Source: Colivivens sp963640465
Lineage (GTDB): Bacteria; Bacteroidota; Bacteroidia; Bacteroidales; Bacteroidaceae
NCBI GenBank assembly: GCA_963640465.1
Contig: CAVHYP010000001.1
Span: 1 to 64,000 of the forward strand
Reading direction: 5' to 3'
Length of the DNA stretch: 64,000 nucleotides
Under the pieces are notes generated by a model, which was not told where the DNA came from, made no database searches, and worked only from the letters and a program-made list of their open reading frames with translations. Each line of letters opens with the position of its first letter. Position 1 is the first letter of the stretch. Of this stretch, positions 24,169-33,890 are shown piece by piece. The translations under genes were made by a program, and so were the position numbers.

Positions 24169-25929
24169 TTATTTGTCTTTTATGTCTATCTTTATACTTA
24201 ACTCGTCGAGTTGCTTTTGGTCGAGTGCAGCAGGAGCATCAAGCATGACATCGCGTCCGCTGTTGTTCTTTGGGAATGCAATGCAGTCACGGATTGAATC
24301 GAGTCCGGCGAAGATGCTTACCCAACGGTCGAGTCCGTAGGCAAGTCCTCCGTGTGGCGGTGCTCCGTATTTGAATGCATTCATGAGAAAACCGAACTGT
24401 TCCTGTGCTTTTTCGGGGGTGAAGCCCAGTATCTCGAACATCTTTGCCTGCAGCTTCGGGTCGTGGATACGTATTGAACCGCCGCCTACTTCAATGCCGT
24501 TGCATACCATGTCGTAGGCATCGGCGCGTACGTCTTCTGGTTTTGTGTCGAGCAATGGAATGTCTTCGTTCATAGGGTGAGTGAACGGATGGTGCATTGC
24601 CATGAGTCGGTTCTCTTCGTCGCTCCATTCGAACATCGGGAATTCTGTAACCCAAAGCAGTGCGAACTTGTTTTTGTCGCGGAGCCCGAGACGGTTGCCC
24701 ATCTCCAGTCGCAGTTCACACAGTTGCTTTCTTGTCTTCATGGCATCGTCGCCGCTAAGGATGAGAATGAGGTCGCCAGGGTTGGCATTCATCTTCTGTT
24801 TGAGTGCCTGGAGCTGTTCCTGAGTGTAGAACTTGTCGACACTTGACTTCACGCTTCCATCGTCCTGGACACGTGCATATACGAGTCCTTTTGCTCCAAT
24901 TTGCGGACGTTTCACGAAGTCGGTGAGCTGGTCAATCTGTTTGCGTGTGTAGGCTGCACATCCGGGTGCGCAGATACCTCCGATATATTTTGCATCGTCG
25001 AACACTGCAAATGTACCGAGCTGAAGGGTGTCCATCAGTTCCACGAACTCCATGCCGAATCGCATGTCGGGCTTGTCGCTACCGAAACGTGTCATGGCTT
25101 CAATCCACGGCATACGCAGGAACGGCTCGTTGAGTTCAATTCCGCGGATTACCTTGAACAGGTGCTTTGCCATACCTTCGAATGTCTGGATGATGTCTTC
25201 CTGGGTTACGAACGACATCTCGCAGTCAATCTGTGTGAATTCGGGCTGTCGGTCTGCACGAAGGTCCTCGTCGCGGAAGCATTTTGCTATTTGGAAATAA
25301 CGGTCGAAACCTGCTACCATCAATAGTTGTTTCAGTGTCTGCGGACTCTGTGGCAGTGCATAGAACTGTCCTTTGTTCATTCTTGACGGAACAACGAAGT
25401 CACGTGCTCCTTCTGGTGTGCTGCCAATGAGTACCGGAGTTTCCACCTCAATGAATCCGAGGTTGGAGAGATAGTTGCGGATTTCGATACACATCTTGTG
25501 GCGCAACTCCAGGTTGCTGCGCACTGACGGACGTCGAAGGTCGAGGTAGCGGTATTTCATTCTGATGTCGTCGCCACCGTCTGTATTGTCTTCTATGGTG
25601 AATGGTGGAGTGTCACTTGCATTCAGCACTGTGAGTTGGCCTACAATAATCTCAATGTCACCTGTCGGCATATTGGGGTTTTTGCTGTACCGCTCGTTGA
25701 CGGTTCCCTTTACTTGGATGACATACTCACGGCCCAATTTGTTTGCTTCATCGCATAATGCCGCATTAACTTCTTCATTGAATACAAGTTGTGTGATGCC
25801 ATAACGGTCACGTAAGTCTACGAATGTCATGCCGCCCATCTTTCGTGTGCGCTGCACCCATCCTGCAAGGGTGACTGTCTTCCCAGCATCAGCAAGACGC
25901 AATTCTCCACATGTGTGTGATCTGTACAT
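24169..25929 (-). CDS. aspS: Aspartyl-tRNA synthetase
   Basis: A 586-residue class II synthetase that charges tRNA-Asp. It has the N-terminal OB-fold anticodon-binding domain (about 1-110, including GWVQRTRKMGGMTFVDLRDR), class II motif 2 (FRDEDLRADRQPEFTQID near 220), a GAD insertion domain typical of the bacterial type, and motif 3 (GLAYGLDRWV near 540). Full length. A -7 element lies 70 bases upstream. It heads the aspS-yidC-peptidase-MFS-POT run. Confidence 0.97.
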   Translation of the reverse strand: MYRSHTCGELRLADAGKTVTLAGWVQRTRKMGGMTFVDLRDRYGITQLVFNEEVNAALCDEANKLGREYVIQVKGTVNERYSKNPNMPTGDIEIIVGQLTVLNASDTPPFTIEDNTDGGDDIRMKYRYLDLRRPSVRSNLELRHKMCIEIRNYLSNLGFIEVETPVLIGSTPEGARDFVVPSRMNKGQFYALPQSPQTLKQLLMVAGFDRYFQIAKCFRDEDLRADRQPEFTQIDCEMSFVTQEDIIQTFEGMAKHLFKVIRGIELNEPFLRMPWIEAMTRFGSDKPDMRFGMEFVELMDTLQLGTFAVFDDAKYIGGICAPGCAAYTRKQIDQLTDFVKRPQIGAKGLVYARVQDDGSVKSSVDKFYTQEQLQALKQKMNANPGDLILILSGDDAMKTRKQLCELRLEMGNRLGLRDKNKFALLWVTEFPMFEWSDEENRLMAMHHPFTHPMNEDIPLLDTKPEDVRADAYDMVCNGIEVGGGSIRIHDPKLQAKMFEILGFTPEKAQEQFGFLMNAFKYGAPPHGGLAYGLDRWVSIFAGLDSIRDCIAFPKNNSGRDVMLDAPAALDQKQLDELSIKIDIKDK

Positions 25930-25999
25930 AATGGTATATTTATCTGTTTCTTTTAATCTGACGTATAACTATTCTGTTAGGGTAGTTATCTTAAACATG

Positions 26000-26007
26000 C
26001 AAAGTTA
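26000..26007 (-). promoter_or_regulatory. -7 element of aspS
   Basis: TAACTTTG on the minus strand, about 70 bases before the aspS start codon. No matching -33 TTTG at 19-21 bases. Confidence 0.6.
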
Positions 26008-26121
26008 ACCAAAATAATTGGTTCTCATTGTACGGATAAAGGAAAAAGCGACTTTGATGGGTGAAAATCATCGTTTCATGCCAAGAAATGCTCTTCATGC
26101 TTGCTTTCATTGTATTGTTCA

Positions 26122-26209
26122 GATACGTCCGGTTGTCTGAGCCGATACGTCCGGTTGCCTGAACCGATACGTCCGGTTGTCTGAACCGATACGTCTGGTT
26201 GCCCTGTAA
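26122..26209 (+). repeat. 22-bp tandem repeat array
   Basis: Four head-to-tail units start at 26122, 26144, 26166 and 26188, each beginning GATACGTCCGGTTG followed by YCTGARCC; the last is diverged. The core CGTCCGGTTG recurs in a two-unit array of the same period at 48369-48414. Confidence 0.9.
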
Positions 26210-26225
26210 CCTTCAGACAAATAAC

Positions 26226-28556
26226 TTAGAATGGCAGACCGACAGCAAAGTGGAGCGCAAAGTCTCTGTCGAAATTGGGGTGTATAATAGGGTAGTGGAG
26301 TTGTCCGGTGTATGCAGGGTTGATGGCTTTCATACCTGCATCGAACCGAAGGATGAAGAAGTCGAGATTCATGCGAAGTCCGATGCCGTAGGAAAAGGCA
26401 ATCTGCTTGTAGAACTCACTGAACTTGAATACGCCTCCCGGCTGATCTTTATAGTCGCGAATGGTCCAGATGTTGCCTCCGTCGATGAATAGTGCACCGT
26501 TGATTTTCCAGAAAAGGAAGGCTCGATACTCGAGACTCAAGTCGAGCTTGATGTCTCCCGATTGGTTGATGAAGTTGATGCCATTGTCTGCTCCGTTGTA
26601 TTTGCCTGGTCCGAGCGAACGGACTGACCATCCTCTCACGCTGTTGGCTCCACCTGCAAAATATCGTTTCTCGAAGGGCAGTATGTTGGAGTTCCCGTAA
26701 GGATAGGCAATGCCGAATGCTGTGTGTATGGCGACAGAGTTGTTCTTGTCAATCCTGAAACTCTTGGAAAAGTCGAAGTCTCCCTTCACGTATTGTGCAT
26801 AGGCAATGCCACAGAATGTCCGCTGACCTTCGTTGTTGGTTTTTGTGTCGACCAACCTTGTCAGCAGACCAAGCACATTGCCTGATGTCTCCACATTGGC
26901 TTTCAGTGTGTAGGCATTCTTTCCGTATGTGGTTGTGGCTGATGTACCGAGTGAGTTATAGGTATATGTGTATCCCAGTTTGGTAATCAACAGGTTCTCG
27001 TAATTGTACTTCAATATTGCGTTGGTCTTGCCCAGTGAATCGAGGTAAGCCTCCTTGAATGTCGTGGAAATCCATGGCATGTAGACATAGTTGACTTCAA
27101 GCAGGTCGAACCGGTGGCTTGATTTCTGGTCAATGCTGTTCCATCTGTATCTCCATGCGGCAGTGAGGACTCGCCGGTTGAATTCGGGCCGGTTCTGCAT
27201 GTTGTACTGCAGTGAAATCTCTGACGTGGCATTGTGTGTGGCACCGAATTCCTTACTTACTACCGGGAGCAGGAAACCGGGGAAACCAAGGGTCATCTCT
27301 CCTCCCACTTCGATGTAGTTGTGTCCTTCGTATCCGTCTAGACCGGTGATTGCTTCATAGGCTCCGCGCAGTTTGAATGTCAGTGTCTCTGAACCTTTGA
27401 ACAGGTTCTTGTGCTGGAGTGATGTGCTTGCAGCAATACCAAGGTCGCCTGCAGAGTTTGTTCCTTCAAGATTGAGGTTGATGGATTTGGACGCGGCATG
27501 GTTGAGGACAATGTTGCAGTTCAGCCAACCATTGTGGTTGGTTGTGTCCTCTTCTATCTTTATATTGGAATATGCAATTGCTTTCAGGCGTGTGAAGTAC
27601 TTGTAGGTGAGCGATTGCATCCTTCCGTTGAATAGGTCTCCTGTCTTCAACAGTGTGTTTGAAGTGAGCAGATTGGGACGAAACCTCAGTTTGTCGGAGT
27701 AGTAGATGTTTGCTCCTTTATGTTGCTCCTTGTCCAACTGAAGGGTGTCGGTGATGCCATTGGTGTCTACAAAATAGTTGATTCTGTTTATGCGGTACTG
27801 TTTGTGGTTCTCTGGATTCGACCTTCCGTTCTCAAGATGCAGATGCACGTTCATCGTGATGTTGACTTCGGTGCTTTGTGCACAGGTGTCGGCAATGAAT
27901 GTGATGTACTCTTTGTTGAACTTGTAGTAGCCGTTGGCGCGCAGTGTCGATGTGATGCGGTTGCGCTCTTCGTTTAGCAGGTTGATGTTGAACGGAATGC
28001 CTTCCTGCAACAATGACTGGGCAGTGTCTTCACCACAGATGAAGTTGCTCAATGATGTGTCCAGTACATTCCGCCGTATCTTGCGTATTGTGTATTGTTT
28101 GCCTGGCACGACTACGTAGGTCAGTGACAGTTTCTTCCCTTTTATGTCTTTGGCTGGAGTGACGTATGATTGCATGTAGCCCTCATTGTAGAGGACCTGC
28201 TTGATGTCCATTGCAGTCTTCTCTGTCTTCAGGCTGTCGTACAACACGGGGGCCTCACCTAACTTATGGAAGAACTGTGTTGCCCAGCTGGTTGAATCAA
28301 CACCTCCCATGCAGTAAATCTTAAGTGGAATCTTTGCACCAAACCATTTTCTGTTAGGCGCTTGTTGCACATAGCCTGAGAGTTCCAACCCTTTGGTGGC
28401 TTTGTTGTCAACCGAAACTACGTTTACATCCTTGAGATACAACATGTCATCAGATATATAGCGGTCAACGGTACAAGAGTGTATCACTGACAAGAGCAGC
28501 AATACAATTAGTTGTACGTAGATGAAAGCTGATGGTCTGATGTGTCTGTTTGTCAT
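26226..28556 (-). CDS. TamL-type BamA/TamA-family outer-membrane assembly lipoprotein
   Basis: A 776-residue member of the Omp85 superfamily. A signal peptide with a lipobox-like VIHSC places the lipidated cysteine near residue 28, the feature that separates Bacteroidota TamL from TamA. POTRA-like repeats span roughly 100-370, and the C-terminal half is a 16-strand barrel with the family motifs GGANSVRGWS and GPGKYNG. In Flavobacterium TamL works with TamB in envelope biogenesis; no tamB lies in the window. The start at 28556 gives an ATGA overlap with the upstream methyltransferase stop and is preferred over 28580. It ends the pgk-to-TamL run. Confidence 0.85.
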   Translation of the reverse strand: MTNRHIRPSAFIYVQLIVLLLLSVIHSCTVDRYISDDMLYLKDVNVVSVDNKATKGLELSGYVQQAPNRKWFGAKIPLKIYCMGGVDSTSWATQFFHKLGEAPVLYDSLKTEKTAMDIKQVLYNEGYMQSYVTPAKDIKGKKLSLTYVVVPGKQYTIRKIRRNVLDTSLSNFICGEDTAQSLLQEGIPFNINLLNEERNRITSTLRANGYYKFNKEYITFIADTCAQSTEVNITMNVHLHLENGRSNPENHKQYRINRINYFVDTNGITDTLQLDKEQHKGANIYYSDKLRFRPNLLTSNTLLKTGDLFNGRMQSLTYKYFTRLKAIAYSNIKIEEDTTNHNGWLNCNIVLNHAASKSINLNLEGTNSAGDLGIAASTSLQHKNLFKGSETLTFKLRGAYEAITGLDGYEGHNYIEVGGEMTLGFPGFLLPVVSKEFGATHNATSEISLQYNMQNRPEFNRRVLTAAWRYRWNSIDQKSSHRFDLLEVNYVYMPWISTTFKEAYLDSLGKTNAILKYNYENLLITKLGYTYTYNSLGTSATTTYGKNAYTLKANVETSGNVLGLLTRLVDTKTNNEGQRTFCGIAYAQYVKGDFDFSKSFRIDKNNSVAIHTAFGIAYPYGNSNILPFEKRYFAGGANSVRGWSVRSLGPGKYNGADNGINFINQSGDIKLDLSLEYRAFLFWKINGALFIDGGNIWTIRDYKDQPGGVFKFSEFYKQIAFSYGIGLRMNLDFFILRFDAGMKAINPAYTGQLHYPIIHPNFDRDFALHFAVGLPF

Positions 28557-29248
28557 TGTCTTCTTCTGAATTCGGAGCAAACGATAGCCGTTGCAATTGC
28601 TACATTGAGGGATTCTCCTGTCTGTCGGTCTGTAGGATAATTGGGAATGAACAATCGGCAGGTAACCTTGGATTCTACATCTGCGGATATACCATGTCCT
28701 TCGTTGCCCATTACGATGAGTCCGGTGACGGTCAATTCTGTGTCGTATATGTTCGTACCGTTGAGGAATGTCCCGTATATCGGGACTGCTGTGCCCATGC
28801 TGTCAATCATGGATGGAAGGTCGCAGTAGTGGATATGTGTGCGTGCCATCCCTCCCATTGTTGCCTGCACCACTTTGGGATTGTAGATGTCTGCGCTTCC
28901 TTTCGAACAGAATATATGTTCGATGCCGAACCAGTCTGCCAATCGAATTATGGTTCCCATGTTTCCGGGATTTTGTACATCGTCAAGTGCAAGGCACAAC
29001 TGTGATTCGGGCAGGCTGAAGCAATTGTCCTGTTCTTCCCGTTGCTTGAATATCGCCAACAGACCTTGCGGATTGTCTTGAAAACTAAGCCTATTCGCAT
29101 CGTCACCTTCAAACAGGTCAATTAGTTCGAAACTGCCTTTGAGATCATTGATGAGCTTGGGACCTTCGGCTACAAACATGCCATACTTGTCGCGGAACTT
29201 CTTGTGCTCAAGGCTTCGTATGTACTTTATTTGGTTTTTACTGATCAT
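28553..29248 (-). CDS. TrmH/SpoU-family RNA 2'-O-methyltransferase
   Basis: A SPOUT-class methyltransferase of about 231 residues that methylates a ribose in tRNA or rRNA with S-adenosylmethionine. The three SpoU motifs are clear: DDVQNPGNMGTIIRLADWFG, IVMGNEGHGIS and ESLNVAIATAIVCSEFRR, the last forming the knot that binds the cofactor. An N-terminal substrate-binding region (about 1-95) precedes them. The exact target is unknown. The start at 29248 overlaps the TPR gene by 11 bases; an earlier ATG at 29266 is possible. The stop overlaps the TamL start. Confidence 0.88.
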   Translation of the reverse strand: MISKNQIKYIRSLEHKKFRDKYGMFVAEGPKLINDLKGSFELIDLFEGDDANRLSFQDNPQGLLAIFKQREEQDNCFSLPESQLCLALDDVQNPGNMGTIIRLADWFGIEHIFCSKGSADIYNPKVVQATMGGMARTHIHYCDLPSMIDSMGTAVPIYGTFLNGTNIYDTELTVTGLIVMGNEGHGISADVESKVTCRLFIPNYPTDRQTGESLNVAIATAIVCSEFRRRQ

Positions 29249-31490
29249 TTCCTTTGGTTGTTGCAATTATTGCATCAAACATCATGTGCAGCTCTCCGTT
29301 CTCTTCTCCTTCGAAGTCAAGATTGAAATCTTCAGCACCATAGACATAGAACTTCAAGAAGGTTTTCTTGTCTTCTGCTGTCTTGTATGCCTTGCTGAAG
29401 TAACGGCATGCCGACTTTATATCTCCATCCGTGTAATGTGCAAAGGCAATATATATAAGGCTCTCTAAATCCGTTCCCTTTTCAGTCCATTTTGCCATGA
29501 CATGCTTTGCTTTGTCTTTCTCTCCAGTACAATAGAGGGCTTTGCCCAGCATATATTGAAGTTCTGCAGATTCTTCATCAAGATATGTGGCCTTATACAA
29601 CAGAGGTAGGCACTCTTTGTATTTCTCTTCCTTCATCATACATTCAATCTTGTTGCGAATCCACTTCAGGTTGTCAGGGTCGTTATTCAGTATTTCGTCA
29701 ATGATTTTATTTGCATAATCGAACTCACATTCATCCATGTATACTTGTGCCAGATGTGTCAGAGTCCACCTTGAACCGGGTTGGATTCTGTTGGCGACTT
29801 CATAATCAGAAATTGCATAATAGGGGGTCAGGTCTTTTTGTTCGCAGAAACCAATCTTTTGCCAGATGTCAACGTCTTCCTCTCTTTCCTGCGGATTTAA
29901 GCTCCTAAATAGTCTTACAGCGGATTTGTACCGCTCTTTGTGCATCATGAATTCTGCCAATGCCACTATTTCATCATAATTGTCGGTGGTCAGGAGGTCT
30001 TTCAGCACTTCGAACCATGTCGGGTCGAAATCCGGTTGGAACTTGTTGAACGGGTCGAAGAACTGTGTGTGGTCAGGGTGAGCTTTGAAGAAGCGGTACA
30101 AGTCGAAGATGTAGTTTCTTGATATGCTTTGTTTGTCTGTCTTGTTCTCCTTCTCTTTCTTCATTTCTTTGTATGCTTCCATCGCCTCCGCGTTATTTGC
30201 CTGTACCTGTATGTGACTGGCAATCAAGTCTTGACTCTGTTGTGGTAGGGAGTCGAGCATCATCATAAATGAGAATTTGTCACTGTCGCAGAACGACGAC
30301 AACGTGAAGAGAATGTCAGTGATATGCAGAATCTCCTTTCTCAGTTTGCCTGATAGTTCATGAATCTCTGTATAGTTGTCGGTGAAGGGCACGAACCAAT
30401 GGTGTGTTTTGTTGAAGAACTGGAATCTCTTCAGGTTTGAGAATGAGTTCCAGTTTATGTCGGCTCCGTCCATCTGCAGATTGGATATCTGTCGCATCTT
30501 CTTTTCAATCTGGTCGTCCGTACTCTGCTTGTGATGCCATTCTGGGTTCTCTCCATTTGCTGTGAGAGTACCTTCTTCGTCTATCGTGAGTTTTATGTTG
30601 CTCGTGGCGTTCGTTATGAAAGGAAGTATGTCCTGGTTCATTTTCTGGGAGATGGAATCGGTTGCCATGCAGTATTGCAACTGCATTAAAATCTGGAAGC
30701 AGTCTGAAGAGAACTGACTGTTGTCTGTGTACAGACGGAAACGGGGCTCTATCTGTGCCTGGAAATACTTGCGACTGTTATATCTTATAATAAGGAGTAT
30801 GAGACCAACCAATGCTCTCTGACTTATTTCCGGAGTACTGTCGAGGCTGAAATCGAAAAGAAGGTTTATCTTGTTGGTGTCAAACAGCTCGTATGAAGCG
30901 ATGGTTACGGCACTTATGACCATGAGTTTCACTTGTAGCAATATCGACTTGTTGTTGAGCAGGTCGGTGCATGCGGAATAGTCTTTTTGTGTCCATAAGT
31001 CTGACATCCATATGTCATTGAAGATCTGCTCCATCAGCGCATCGTGCTGCGGCAACAGATGCTCCATCCGGTATTCCTGTATGTTCTTCCGTTTTATCGG
31101 GTTTGCGTTGATTTCTGTTATTTGTGCACCTAGAGTTTCCAGCTCGGCTGTCATTGCCTGCATGTCCAATGGTGCGGCTTGGCATTTTGTGTAGGTTTTG
31201 CAGAATAGGGTGTAAGGCTCGTTCTTCAACTTTATGTCTCTGTTCGCAAGGTCATTTATGATGTATGCCTTGCGTATCAGTTCTTGGCGCATGTGTCCGT
31301 ATTCTGTATCGTCTACGCCCTTGCGGAGGAACGACAGCATATTGTTGTATGTGTCGGTTATTTGCTCGAGGTCGCTCTGAAGTTGCCAGTTGCCCAGACT
31401 GTTTACTTTAGTCTGCAGCATCTCCAGCGCTTCAAAAAGGTCTCCGCTTTCTAGTTTGTTGTATATGTTATTGTTGCTGTTGTCTGCCAT
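29238..31490 (-). CDS. Large TPR-repeat protein of unknown function
   Basis: A 750-residue cytoplasmic protein with no signal peptide. The first 450 residues are helical, acidic and not recognised. The C-terminal third (about 490-720) contains degenerate tetratricopeptide repeats, for example LTHLAQVYMDECEFDYANKI and ELQYMLGKALYCTGEKDKAK. TPR arrays mediate protein contacts; the partner is unknown. It overlaps the upstream lipoprotein gene by 23 bases and the downstream methyltransferase by about 11, so expression is tightly coupled. Confidence 0.8.
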   Translation of the reverse strand: MADNSNNNIYNKLESGDLFEALEMLQTKVNSLGNWQLQSDLEQITDTYNNMLSFLRKGVDDTEYGHMRQELIRKAYIINDLANRDIKLKNEPYTLFCKTYTKCQAAPLDMQAMTAELETLGAQITEINANPIKRKNIQEYRMEHLLPQHDALMEQIFNDIWMSDLWTQKDYSACTDLLNNKSILLQVKLMVISAVTIASYELFDTNKINLLFDFSLDSTPEISQRALVGLILLIIRYNSRKYFQAQIEPRFRLYTDNSQFSSDCFQILMQLQYCMATDSISQKMNQDILPFITNATSNIKLTIDEEGTLTANGENPEWHHKQSTDDQIEKKMRQISNLQMDGADINWNSFSNLKRFQFFNKTHHWFVPFTDNYTEIHELSGKLRKEILHITDILFTLSSFCDSDKFSFMMMLDSLPQQSQDLIASHIQVQANNAEAMEAYKEMKKEKENKTDKQSISRNYIFDLYRFFKAHPDHTQFFDPFNKFQPDFDPTWFEVLKDLLTTDNYDEIVALAEFMMHKERYKSAVRLFRSLNPQEREEDVDIWQKIGFCEQKDLTPYYAISDYEVANRIQPGSRWTLTHLAQVYMDECEFDYANKIIDEILNNDPDNLKWIRNKIECMMKEEKYKECLPLLYKATYLDEESAELQYMLGKALYCTGEKDKAKHVMAKWTEKGTDLESLIYIAFAHYTDGDIKSACRYFSKAYKTAEDKKTFLKFYVYGAEDFNLDFEGEENGELHMMFDAIIATTKGNDQ

Positions 31491-32214
31491 GTGTCGTGAG
31501 TGAGTATGCTTCTGTGATTTTGTCTATTCCCTTCTTGTATTTCCTATATGTCTTTCCTTTTACAAGTACTCTCATCAGTTGTTCTTTGGATGATATAATG
31601 CGTCGTGCACCTTGCTCTTCGCATTGGCTGGCATAAGGCTCGGGCAGCATAGCTCCATCGTATTGGTTGAGTTTGAGCATCTTTGCCCTTAGTGCAATGT
31701 CATTGATTTGTGGACGGTTGAGGTGGTCGCGTCCTATCTTTGCCTTGTCCATGGTCTGGTCGGCAAAATAGTCTATTGCTGAATTCCTTGTGACTGCTAC
31801 CACTCTGTCCTTCAGGTTTTGTATTGATTTGATTCGTGAGGTCTTTGCTGTCATTAAGTAAAGGCGCAGTGTGTCAGTTATGATGTTTCTTATTGTATCA
31901 TCCTTTACTTGAGTCTTCAGGTATTCCGACTTTATTGAATCTGACACCAGCAGATGTACTTTCCCTTTCACGAAAGCAGTGTCTGCATCCATGGCTGAGG
32001 CGAATGTATCGAGTTTCACTTCCACTTCCAGTGAATCGAACAGTCCGTTTTGCAAGGCTATGTTGAATGGCTCGCATTCTTTTGTCGGCAATACGGCAAT
32101 ATGGACAACAAGGGAGTCGGAGTCCTTGTCGTCTTTATTAGTAGAACTGCCGTACTGGCATGAACTGGTCATGCACAATACGACAGTTAATAGTAGTAGT
32201 TGGCAAAATTTCAT
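31468..32214 (-). CDS. Type 2 periplasmic-binding-fold lipoprotein, orphan
   Basis: A 248-residue predicted lipoprotein; the signal peptide ends in MTSSC with cysteine 19. The mature protein resembles NMT1/THI5-like substrate-binding proteins: VHIAVLPTKECEPFNIALQNGLFD matches the start of that fold, followed by a switch region (LKDRVVAVTRNSAID) and a C-terminal lobe (YDGAMLPEPYASQCEEQGA). Such proteins normally feed an ABC importer, but no permease or ATPase is nearby. Instead it sits between pgk (44 bases) and a TPR gene it overlaps by 23 bases. The ligand is unknown, and a sensor role is possible. Confidence 0.75.
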   Translation of the reverse strand: MKFCQLLLLTVVLCMTSSCQYGSSTNKDDKDSDSLVVHIAVLPTKECEPFNIALQNGLFDSLEVEVKLDTFASAMDADTAFVKGKVHLLVSDSIKSEYLKTQVKDDTIRNIITDTLRLYLMTAKTSRIKSIQNLKDRVVAVTRNSAIDYFADQTMDKAKIGRDHLNRPQINDIALRAKMLKLNQYDGAMLPEPYASQCEEQGARRIISSKEQLMRVLVKGKTYRKYKKGIDKITEAYSLTTHGRQQQQ

Positions 32215-32258
32215 GTCACTTTACTAATTGCCGGGACAATGTCGCAGTCCCCGTGAAT

Positions 32259-33530
32259 TTATTTTTCGCCAGTGATAGCAGCTACTCCTGGGAGTACCTT
32301 TCCTTCGATTGCTTCGAGCAATGCACCACCACCTGTAGAGATGTATGATACCTTGTCTGCAAGACCGAACTTGTTGACGCATGCTACTGAGTCACCACCT
32401 CCGATGAGTGAGAATGCTCCTTCTGCAGTAGCCTTGGCTACAGCCTCGCCGATTGCCTTGCTGCCAACAGTGAACTCATCGCACTCGAAGCATCCGGCTG
32501 GACCATTCCACAGAATGGTCTTTGCGCCTTCGATGGCTTCAGCGAACTTCTTGCGGCTCTCTGGACCTGCATCCAATCCTTCGTACTCAGCTGGGATGGC
32601 TGTAGATGGGAATGTCTCGATCTTGGCACCTTCCTTCACGCAGAAGTTGGCGAAGTCATAGTCTGTACAGCATACAGAGTCTACGCCGAGCACGAGCTCT
32701 ACACCGTTTTCTTTTGCCATCTTCTCAACGTTGAGTGCAACGTCGAGCTTGTCGAGCTCTACGATTGAGCTACCAATCTCACCGCCGTGAGCCTTTGAGA
32801 ATGTGTAAGTCATACCACCGCAGAGGATGAGTTTGTCAACCTTGCCAAGCAGGTTCTCGATGATTCCAATCTTTGATGATACCTTTGAACCGCCCATGAT
32901 AGCAACGAATGGACGCTTGATGTTCTTGAGCACATTGTCCACTGCCTGAACTTCCTTCTCCATGAGGAGACCCAGCATCTTGTCGTTTGTATCGAAGTAG
33001 TCAGCGATGACTGCTGTAGAAGCATGCTTGCGGTGTGCAGTACCGAAGGCATCCATTACGTAGCAGTCAGCATAGCTTGCAAGTTTCTTTGCGAAGTCTT
33101 TCTGACGTGCTTTCATTTCCTTTTTTGCTGCTTCATATTCAGGAGCTTCCTTGTCGATGCCTACTGGCTTGCCTTCCTCTTCTGGATAGAAACGAAGGTT
33201 CTCAAGCAATAGTACTTCACCCTTCTTGAGGCTTGCGGCAGCTTCGTCAGCCTTGCCACAGTCTGCAGCGAACTTCACTGGAGTTCCGAGAGCAGCGCTT
33301 ACTGCGTTCACAATCTGTGAGAGTGACAGTTCTGCCTTCACTTTGCCTTTTGGCTTGCCCATATGGGACATGATGATGAGTGAACCTCCTTTTTCAAGGA
33401 TGAGTTTAAGGGTAGGAAGCGCACCGTTGATACGGGTCATGTCGGTTATCTTGCCATCCTGGATAGGGACATTGAAGTCAACACGAACGATGGCTTTCTT
33501 GCCATCAAAATTGTAGTCTCTGATATTCAT
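32259..33530 (-). CDS. pgk: Phosphoglycerate kinase
   Basis: A 423-residue glycolytic enzyme that transfers phosphate from 1,3-bisphosphoglycerate to ADP. The N-terminal substrate domain shows RVDFNVPIQDG and the basic-patch segment MSHMGKPKGK, and the C-terminal nucleotide domain has GGGDSVACVNKFG and STGGGALLEAIEGK at the end. Full length. It heads the run pgk, lipoprotein, TPR protein, methyltransferase, TamL; a -7 element lies about 50 bases upstream. Confidence 0.97.
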   Translation of the reverse strand: MNIRDYNFDGKKAIVRVDFNVPIQDGKITDMTRINGALPTLKLILEKGGSLIIMSHMGKPKGKVKAELSLSQIVNAVSAALGTPVKFAADCGKADEAAASLKKGEVLLLENLRFYPEEEGKPVGIDKEAPEYEAAKKEMKARQKDFAKKLASYADCYVMDAFGTAHRKHASTAVIADYFDTNDKMLGLLMEKEVQAVDNVLKNIKRPFVAIMGGSKVSSKIGIIENLLGKVDKLILCGGMTYTFSKAHGGEIGSSIVELDKLDVALNVEKMAKENGVELVLGVDSVCCTDYDFANFCVKEGAKIETFPSTAIPAEYEGLDAGPESRKKFAEAIEGAKTILWNGPAGCFECDEFTVGSKAIGEAVAKATAEGAFSLIGGGDSVACVNKFGLADKVSYISTGGGALLEAIEGKVLPGVAAITGEK

Positions 33531-33890
33531 AACTTATAGTTTAAAAAATTAAAGTTGCTCTATGCATATATCGTCTGCAAAGATAGCGATTTTTGATGAT
33601 ACACTGACTGCATGCGAATGCTTTTTTGTGAAAATATATCTGTAGCGATGCTGGTTGACTGCCATTTCTTCTTGTCGGCTGTACAACTGTTGCGGTTTTG
33701 TTCTGTATGGCTTAGAAATCCTGCTCGGGCATTTCCTCGGTTTTGCCTTCATGATTTCATCTACAGAAACACATGATGCAACTGCCACCTAGTGGAAGGC
33801 TTGGAACTCTTTGGCAAGAGGATATAAGTCCGTCGGTTGGTGAAAGAGATGTTCGTTGCTTGGTGGATATAGGTCTGTTTTTTTGTGGAC
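33531..33890. other. Gap between nth and pgk
   Basis: A 360-base same-strand gap. It holds the pgk -7 element at 33578-33585. An open frame of 79 codons on the minus strand (33549-33788) covers that promoter and has no recognisable features, so I do not call it. I see no other structure. Confidence 0.5.
33578..33585 (-). promoter_or_regulatory. -7 element of pgk
   Basis: TATCTTTG on the minus strand, 47 bases before the pgk start codon. Confidence 0.65.

Larger units (their letters stand above)
25930..26225. other. Gap between TamL and aspS
   Basis: A 296-base gap on the minus strand. It carries the 22-bp repeat array near the TamL stop and the -7 element of aspS. Between them (about 26010-26120) I see no gene or hairpin. 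Confidence 0.5.

Noticed and set aside
33549..33788. 79-codon minus-strand frame upstream of pgk
   Set aside because: It covers the pgk -7 element, has no recognisable composition or motif, and ends just before the pgk start region.
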